A model generated the notes under the pieces. It ran no database searches and was not told where the DNA came from. It saw only the letters and a list, made by a program, of their open reading frames with translations. A stretch of 64,000 nt of DNA, taken from assembly GCF_030770395.1 (NCBI RefSeq), contig NZ_CP132480.1, positions 4,735,276 through 4,799,275 of the forward strand. Direction: 5' to 3'. A program made the position numbers and the translations under genes. The DNA is from Telluria beijingensis (GTDB lineage: Bacteria; Pseudomonadota; Gammaproteobacteria; Burkholderiales; Burkholderiaceae_D). Positions 59,205-64,000 of this stretch are shown piece after piece (position 1 is the first letter of the stretch; every line of letters starts with the position of its first letter).

Positions 59205-62036
59205 ATGCCGCGCCGACCGCTCCGTTCGCTGACTCTCGCGGCGGCCCTCACGCTGGGAGGCGGCCTGGCGGCCTCCTGCGGCCTGTTCCTGGGTGTCAGC
59301 CATCTCGAATACGACAACCTGGGCCTGGCCTTCGCCCAGCGCGCCGACCAGCGCGTGGCGGCGGTCAGCCAGGGCATGGATCGGGCGATCGAAGTGCTGG
59401 CGGTGACCACCCAGCTGTTCTCGAACGGCGAGACGGTCAGCCGGGAACGCTTTGCCGACTTCACCTCGCGCCTGCTCGAACGGCATCGCTTCATCCAGGC
59501 CTTCAATTTCCAGCGCGCGGTACGGGCGCAGGACCGCGCGGTATTCGTGGCCGAACTGCAGCGAATCAGGCCCGGCACCATCCTCACCGAGCGCACGCCG
59601 CAGGGCAGCATGCCGGCGCCGCCGCGCAGCCGCTACCACGTCATCGAATATGTCGAGCCGATGGCCGGCAACGAAGCCGCTTTCGGCCTGAACGTGGGCC
59701 AGAATCCTGCCATCATGGCCGCGCTCGACATGGCGCGCAGCAATGGCCAGCCGGCCGCCAGCGCGCTGCTGACCCTGGCCCAGGCGCCGCTCGAAAAGAC
59801 GGCGTTCGACCTCATCATGCCGGTATTCGACCGCGAGGGCGGATTGCGGGGCAATACCGCGGTCGTGATCCGCGGCGAGGAACTGGTTCGCCAGTCGCTG
59901 CTCGGGGCCGGACTGCTCGATCGCGACGATATCTTTGTGTCGGTGTATGCCGGCGAACAGGCCGATCCGGCGACCCTGCTGCTGTCGACCGGGCCGACCG
60001 CGCGCCAGGCGCGCACCGGCCTGGTCGGCTGGCTGCGCCCGGATCACGGCGCCCGCAGCATCGTCTTGCAGGCCGGCGGCCGCCCATGGCGGATCGACGT
60101 CGCCGCCGCGCCGCGCCCTTTCCTGGCCGACCACATGGCGTCGCTGGCGCTGCTGGTGGGCGGCATCCTGGTGACCCTGCTCGGCACCGCCATCGTGCAG
60201 TCGGCGGGGGTGCGCGCGCGCAAGGTCCAGCAACTGGTGCGCCAGCGCACCTCGGACCTGCGCCGCAGCAACCGCCGCCTGGTCGAGGACATGGCCGCGC
60301 GCGAGCGCGCCGAGAAAGCGCTGCTGCAGAGCGAGCAACGCTTCCGCCAGCTGGTCGCGATGTCGTCCGACTGGTACTGGGAACAGGATGCCGCGTTCCG
60401 CTTCACGATGATCACCGGCGGCTTCACCGAGAAATCCGGGGTCGCGGTGCAGGGCCTGCTCGGCAAGACGCGCTGGGAATACGTGCCGGGCCTGCTCGAC
60501 AGCGACTCCGGCCGCGAGCATCTGGCCAAGATGCAGGCCCACGAAGCCTTCGCCAACCTCGAATACCAGGTGATCGACGACCGCGGCGACACGCGCTGGT
60601 TCTGCGTGAACGGCCAACCGATCTTCGACGAGGCCGGCGTGCTGCAGGGCTACCGCGGCACCGGCAGCGACATCACCGTGCGCAAGCTGACCGAACAGCG
60701 CGTGCACCACATCGCCCAGCACGACGTGCTGACCGGCCTGCCCAACCGCTCGCTGCTGCAGGATCGCCTGGGCCAGGCGATCGCCTATGCCAACCGCAGC
60801 GGGCGCGCGGTATGGGTGATGCTGATCGACCTCGACCGCTTCAAGTTCGTCAACGACAGCATGGGCCACAAGGCCGGCGACGTGCTGCTGGTGACGGTGG
60901 CGGCGCGCCTGCGCTCGTCGCTGCGCGATGCCGATACGGTGGCGCGGCTGTCGGGCGACGAATTCGTGGCGATCCTGGGCGAGCATGCCGACGAGCCGCT
61001 CAACCCGGCCATCGTGCAGCGCGTGATGGATGCGGTGGCCCAGCCAGTCATGCTGGGCAATAAGGAATTCTTCGTCACCTGCTCGATCGGGGTAGCGGTG
61101 TATCCGAGCGAAGGCACGTCCAGCGACCACCTGATCGAGCACGCCGACATCGCCATGTACCGCGCCAAGAAGCTGGGCCGCAACAACTTCGTGTTCTATA
61201 CCCCGGCCATGAACGAAGAGTCGATGGAACGGGTGCGCATCGAAAGCGCGCTGAGGAATGCGCTGGAACGCGACGAGTTCGTGCTGCACTACCAGCCGCA
61301 GGTCGACCTCAAGAGCGGCCAGATCGTGGGCATGGAAGCGCTGATCCGTTGGGACCATCCGGAACTGGGCATGGTGCCGCCGGGCCGCTTCGTCGGCGTG
61401 GCCGAGGAAACCGGCCTGATCGTCCAGATCGGCGCCTGGGTGATGCGCACCGCCTGCGCCCAGAACAAGGCCTGGCAGGATGCCGGCCTGCCACGCCTGC
61501 GGGTGGCGGTGAACCTGTCGGCGCGCCAGTTCGGCGCCCCCGACCTGCTGCACAGCCTGGAATCGGCGCTGCACGACACCGGCCTGGATCCGGCCTGCCT
61601 CGAGATCGAGCTGACCGAGAGCCTGTTCATGAGCGACGTGACGCCGGCGGTGGAATTGCTGCACCGGATGAAGGCGCTCGGCGTGAACCTCTCGATCGAC
61701 GACTTCGGCACCGGCTACTCGAGCTTCTCCTACCTGTCGCGCTTCCCGATCGACGTGCTCAAGATCGACCGCTCGTTCGTGGCCGACATCACGCACGACG
61801 CCAACGATGCCGCGATCGTCACCTCGATCATCGCGCTGGCCCACAACCTCAAGCTGGCGGTGATCGCCGAGGGCGTGGAAACCCTGGAACAGCTCGACTA
61901 CCTGCGCAGCCGCGGCTGCGACGAAATGCAGGGCTATTACTTCAGCAAGCCGCTGCCGGCCCACGAGTTCGAGCAGTTGCTGCGCCAGCGGCGCGCACTG
62001 CCGGCGCCGGCGCCGGGCGAAGCAGTGCCGGTCTGA
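59205..62036 (+). CDS. CHASE-PAS-GGDEF-EAL protein (c-di-GMP turnover)
   Basis: The 943-residue protein starts with a basic N-terminus and a transmembrane helix (about 6-30), then a periplasmic CHASE domain (about 60-300; ends with APLEKTAFDLIMPVFDREGG), a second helix (about 307-330), a coiled segment, a PAS domain (about 375-500), a GGDEF domain with RLSGDEF near 583-587, and an EAL domain with GMEALIRW near 711 and intact DDFGTGYSS and KIDRSF. The SGDEF variant is found in many active cyclases. I chose the ATG at 59205 (MPRRPLRSL); in-frame ATGs at 59115 and 59136 are alternatives. It likely tunes c-di-GMP in response to an external ligand. Confidence 0.9.
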   Translation: MPRRPLRSLTLAAALTLGGGLAASCGLFLGVSHLEYDNLGLAFAQRADQRVAAVSQGMDRAIEVLAVTTQLFSNGETVSRERFADFTSRLLERHRFIQAFNFQRAVRAQDRAVFVAELQRIRPGTILTERTPQGSMPAPPRSRYHVIEYVEPMAGNEAAFGLNVGQNPAIMAALDMARSNGQPAASALLTLAQAPLEKTAFDLIMPVFDREGGLRGNTAVVIRGEELVRQSLLGAGLLDRDDIFVSVYAGEQADPATLLLSTGPTARQARTGLVGWLRPDHGARSIVLQAGGRPWRIDVAAAPRPFLADHMASLALLVGGILVTLLGTAIVQSAGVRARKVQQLVRQRTSDLRRSNRRLVEDMAARERAEKALLQSEQRFRQLVAMSSDWYWEQDAAFRFTMITGGFTEKSGVAVQGLLGKTRWEYVPGLLDSDSGREHLAKMQAHEAFANLEYQVIDDRGDTRWFCVNGQPIFDEAGVLQGYRGTGSDITVRKLTEQRVHHIAQHDVLTGLPNRSLLQDRLGQAIAYANRSGRAVWVMLIDLDRFKFVNDSMGHKAGDVLLVTVAARLRSSLRDADTVARLSGDEFVAILGEHADEPLNPAIVQRVMDAVAQPVMLGNKEFFVTCSIGVAVYPSEGTSSDHLIEHADIAMYRAKKLGRNNFVFYTPAMNEESMERVRIESALRNALERDEFVLHYQPQVDLKSGQIVGMEALIRWDHPELGMVPPGRFVGVAEETGLIVQIGAWVMRTACAQNKAWQDAGLPRLRVAVNLSARQFGAPDLLHSLESALHDTGLDPACLEIELTESLFMSDVTPAVELLHRMKALGVNLSIDDFGTGYSSFSYLSRFPIDVLKIDRSFVADITHDANDAAIVTSIIALAHNLKLAVIAEGVETLEQLDYLRSRGCDEMQGYYFSKPLPAHEFEQLLRQRRALPAPAPGEAVPV

Positions 62037-62131
62037 CGCGGCCGCGCAACGCCCTTATCCGGGGTGCATGCAATTTTAATTTCTTGGAAACATTTCCATA
62101 GCTATTCGGCATCTCTGGTCGTACAATAACC

Positions 62132-62146
62132 GTGCAAATATTGCAC
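62132..62146. promoter_or_regulatory. Perfect palindrome at the promoter of the 73-residue protein gene
   Basis: GTGCAAATATTGCAC is a perfect palindrome with six-base arms around ATA. It begins five bases after a TACAAT -10 candidate (62122-62127), covering the expected transcription start, so it has the position of a repressor site. The cognate protein is unknown. Confidence 0.45.
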
Positions 62147-62164
62147 TAACGGAGTACAGAGACC

Positions 62165-62386
62165 ATGATGATGAATGACATGCCTGAGGTGGCGGCGCAG
62201 TCCACTACCCAGGCGACCCGCCGGCAGCGTACCGACAGCCGTACGCGCGACCTGGTCAACCAGGCGGTGGCCTCGATCCCGACGCTCGGCCTGCAGCGCG
62301 CGGCCGAGTTCCTGGCCACGATGAACGTGCCGGCCGAGGTGGCGGTGCGGGCGCTGGTGTATCCGAAGCGCCGGCGCGCCAGCTAG
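62165..62386 (+). CDS. Small basic hypothetical protein, 73 residues
   Basis: A short protein starting with repeated Met codons (ATGATGATG AAT GAC) and a Gln/Thr/Arg-rich segment, then SIPTLGLQRAAEFLATMNVP, likely a helical domain, and a basic tail (KRRRAS). GGAG precedes the start by 10 bases. I do not recognise a family; the conserved-looking helix and the ribosome site support a real gene. Its promoter has a perfect GTGCAA palindrome. Confidence 0.7.
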   Translation: MMMNDMPEVAAQSTTQATRRQRTDSRTRDLVNQAVASIPTLGLQRAAEFLATMNVPAEVAVRALVYPKRRRAS

Positions 62387-62450
62387 GCGCCAACTGCGTT
62401 GCCGGCTGCGCTGCCGGCTATATTGGCGGCGCCCCTTCAGCGCATCTGCT

Positions 62451-62822
62451 TCAGCGGCTTTGTTCCTGCTGGTCGATATCTGCCAGCGATTCGCGGCCCC
62501 GTTCGCTCAGCGCATGGCCGCCCGCTTCCAGCGGCACGATGTGCGACTTGCGGCCCAGGAAGCGCAGCACGTCCTCGTCGAGCGCCGCCATCGGGTCGGC
62601 TGCCAGCGCGCGCAGGCCGGTGACGCAGCGACGCAGGAACAGCACTTCTTCTCCCTTGTCGGTGAGGGTCAGCCGCTTGTCGCGGCCCAGGGACATCAGC
62701 TTGATGCCGCACAGGCGCTTGGTATTGCGTCCCACGCAGGCCGTCGCCAGGTTGGCCTTGCCACCACGGCGCACCAGTTCCAGCGCGTCGTATTCGTCCG
62801 TCGTCAGCTTCTCGTTTTTCAT
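62451..62822 (-). CDS. Hypothetical protein, 123 residues
   Basis: The product starts MKNEKLTTDEYDALELVRRG and has an alternation of helices and a beta-wing-like segment (CGIKLMSLGRDKRLTLTDKG, about 37-56), which looks like a small winged-helix fold. The C-terminal half contains SERGRESLADIDQQEQ. I chose ATG 62822; a TTG at 62834 would add four residues. No ribosome site is evident for either. It may be a DNA-binding protein, but I cannot name a family. Confidence 0.65.
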   Translation of the reverse strand: MKNEKLTTDEYDALELVRRGGKANLATACVGRNTKRLCGIKLMSLGRDKRLTLTDKGEEVLFLRRCVTGLRALAADPMAALDEDVLRFLGRKSHIVPLEAGGHALSERGRESLADIDQQEQSR

Positions 62823-62881
62823 TACCGCATTCAATTAAGCAAAGCGCGCATGGTACGCGCCCCGGCCCGTCGCGGCAACCG

Positions 62882-63019
62882 TCAGCGCAGCGAACGCAGC
62901 GCGTACCAGCCGATGCCGGCCCCGGCAATTACCCCGAGCAGCAGCGCCAGCTGTGCGCGGCGCGATGCCAGCAAGGGGCTGCGGCCCAGGTAAATCTTGT
63001 TGTACAAGGTCGAACCCAT
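62882..63019 (-). CDS. Small membrane protein, 45 residues
   Basis: A short frame with an excellent ribosome site: AGGAGG lies five bases before the ATG at 63019 (a second ATG at 63022 is too close to it). The product MGSTLYNKIYLGRSPLLASR has a polar start, then one transmembrane helix (about 23-41, LALLLGVIAGAGIGWYAL) and ends RSLR. It is probably anchored in the inner membrane. The G-x-G pattern in the helix suggests packing with a partner. No family recognised. Confidence 0.7.
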   Translation of the reverse strand: MGSTLYNKIYLGRSPLLASRRAQLALLLGVIAGAGIGWYALRSLR

Positions 63020-63208
63020 CATCTCCTCCTGCTTTTTATTGTTACAAGCTCATTATAGAAACCGCCATATTGCCGCTTTGTGACAGCGAGCACACCGCGC
63101 GTCATGGACGACGAAAAAGCAACACCCGGGCCGCCATCCTGCCGCGCGCCGGGACGGCGGGGGCTTTGCTAGGATCGTACGACATTGACAACTTTAGCGG
63201 AGCACAGC

Positions 63209-63451
63209 ATGAACGACCCGACGCCCAATATCGATCCCAAGAACAAGGGCCGCGCGATGTACGAGGAGGCGGACATCGGTAGCGGCGAACGTTCCCCGGG
63301 GCAGCATGAAACCGATGAAATGATTCGCGGCATCCCTTCACGGCCGTCGAACAAGCAGTCCGACGACGGCAAGCAACATGGCGGCAAGGAAGGCAATGAA
63401 GGCGGTGGCGGTGAACCACCGGCCAACCGCCAGGGGACGCCTGGCGTTTGA
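63209..63451 (+). CDS. Small hydrophilic protein, 80 residues
   Basis: A very polar protein rich in Asp, Glu, Gly, Asn, Pro and Ser (MNDPTPNIDPKNKGRAMYEE at the start, then a Gly/Glu-rich tail). It looks intrinsically disordered. GGAG precedes the ATG by seven bases. Proteins of this type in Massilia-like genomes may be stress-related, but nothing in the sequence shows this. Confidence 0.6.
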   Translation: MNDPTPNIDPKNKGRAMYEEADIGSGERSPGQHETDEMIRGIPSRPSNKQSDDGKQHGGKEGNEGGGGEPPANRQGTPGV

Positions 63452-63455
63452 CCGC

Positions 63456-63662
63456 TCAGCTCGCCCGGATCGGCGGTTCGGGCAGGCGTGGTTCCTCGAC
63501 CGGGGCATTGACCGGGTCGGGGACGTCGTCCGGCACGGGCGGCGGCGGTGGGGTTGGCGGTTCGCCGCCGGGAATGTCCGGTTCGGGGGTGGAGTGCATC
63601 CGCTGGCCGATGCCGGCATGCCAGGATTCGTAGGTCGGAAGTTCGGTCCGGGTAGTGATCAT
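63456..63662 (-). CDS. Small proline-rich protein, 68 residues
   Basis: A short protein with a start MITTRTELPTYESWHAGIGQ and a Pro-rich second half (PPTPPPPPVPDDVPDPVN). AGAGG precedes the ATG by five bases. It is convergent with the hydrophilic protein gene, with only four bases between the stop codons. Disordered, no known family. Confidence 0.6.
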   Translation of the reverse strand: MITTRTELPTYESWHAGIGQRMHSTPEPDIPGGEPPTPPPPPVPDDVPDPVNAPVEEPRLPEPPIRAS

Positions 63663-63734
63663 AGAGGCCTCTCAGGTTGAGCGCGCGCCATCGACCGCGG
63701 CGGCGCGCGAAGACATGGAAGGCAACACTGTTGC

Positions 63735-63900
63735 TAATGCCGTTAAGTTAAGAGTAGCCACCACGTCGTTACCTCCACTGGAGGTAACGACTTCCCGCGA
63801 AGGCGGGAACCCAAGTTCTGCTAACGTCGTCGAAACGCTCGCAGAATTAGGTTCCCGCCTTCGCGGGAACGACGGCTTTTACGCTAACTTAGCGGCATTA
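63735..63900. repeat. Large palindromic repeat element with TAATGCCG ends
   Basis: The left end TAATGCCGTTAAGTTAAG (63735-63752) is inverted at the right end CTAACTTAGCGGCATTA (63884-63900). Inside are a GTCGTTACCTCC/GGAGGTAACGAC hairpin (63765-63791), TTCCCGCGAAGGCGGGAA (63792-63809) and GTTCCCGCCTTCGCGGGAAC (63851-63870), which are complementary to each other. It shares the CGTCGT...CGGG and GCTAAC pieces with 32907-33043 and looks like a MITE or BIME-type unit. The rest of 63663-64000 holds no credible gene. Confidence 0.75.
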
Positions 63901-64000
63901 AACACTGTTGTCTGTTCTTTCGTGCGCAGCCTAGCATGGATGGCGCAGGCCGGTTTTTCGATTGGTCTGCCGGACAAACGGCTATAGTGACGTTTTATCC

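Noticed and set aside
59133..61964. A 943-codon minus-strand frame opposite the CHASE-PAS-GGDEF-EAL gene
   Set aside because: Composition is typical of an antisense shadow, and the plus-strand protein has all domain motifs in order.
63655..63987. A 110-codon plus-strand frame at the right end
   Set aside because: It runs through the palindromic repeat element and its arms; the encoded sequence follows the repeat and has no ribosome site.

Overview
The window is a G+C-rich chromosomal segment of a betaproteobacterium, most likely an Oxalobacteraceae member close to Massilia. The reasons are the high G+C third positions, a pstSCAB-phoU-phoBR order, the radA-alr-lplT and tsaB-rimI-udg neighbourhoods, a Bug-type solute-binding protein with a Gram-negative porin, and many c-di-GMP proteins. 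No rRNA, tRNA, CRISPR array, phage or complete insertion sequence was seen. This taxonomic call is inference from gene content only.

Layout. 0-3.4 kb: an iron-acquisition block, with a TonB-dependent receptor running off the left edge, a Fur-box-like palindrome, and a DUF4198-DUF3649-PepSY-DUF3325 gene set. 3.4-3.9 kb: a cluster of palindromic GGGTCAGAGT repeats. 3.9-10.6 kb: the complete Pho regulon core (pstS, pstC, pstA, pstB, phoU, phoB, phoR on the minus strand) with two Pho boxes upstream of pstS. 10.8-15.4 kb: a tiny membrane protein, PilZ, radA, alr and lplT. 15.4-15.9 kb: a second repeat cluster with a perfect 97-bp tandem duplication. 15.9-19.5 kb: tsaB-rimI-UDG-DUF1853 and a divergent thioredoxin. 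19.5-22.8 kb: two tandem paralogous genes of unknown function. 22.9-29.2 kb: an orphan molybdenum hydroxylase large subunit, a 1051-residue GGDEF/EAL sensor, DUF1289 and DUF1415. 29.5-32.9 kb: a MltD-like murein lytic transglycosylase and a RhlE-type RNA helicase with a long leader.

33.1-44.4 kb: selD, DUF1906, a small membrane protein, nhaR divergent from terC, yihY, egtB-egtD, and divergently a PhnD-like binding protein with its ATPase and two permeases (a subtype I associate with selenium genes), then an unpaired LolD-type ATPase. 44.6-50 kb: a small HTH protein, a histone-H1-like protein, an AI-2E transporter, a Ppx/GppA phosphatase, a degenerate GGDEF protein and ExoD. 50.1-52.3 kb: an Old Yellow Enzyme divergent from a LysR regulator. 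52.3-58.2 kb: a carboxylate-uptake unit (Bug binding protein, porin, TctD/TctE, CitMHS transporter). 58.3-64 kb: a spermidine-synthase-like protein, a CHASE-PAS-GGDEF-EAL protein, several small Massilia-type proteins and a palindromic repeat element.

The clearest new regulatory signal is a shared promoter design, TGAAAG-N5-TGAAAG-N11-TATAGT, upstream of both the porin and the CitMHS transcription units and nowhere else that I noticed. It has the geometry of a PhoB/OmpR-class activated promoter and is a strong candidate for the TctD operator. Four genes also have a -10-like hexamer 6-7 nt before the start codon and no Shine-Dalgarno sequence, which suggests leaderless transcripts.
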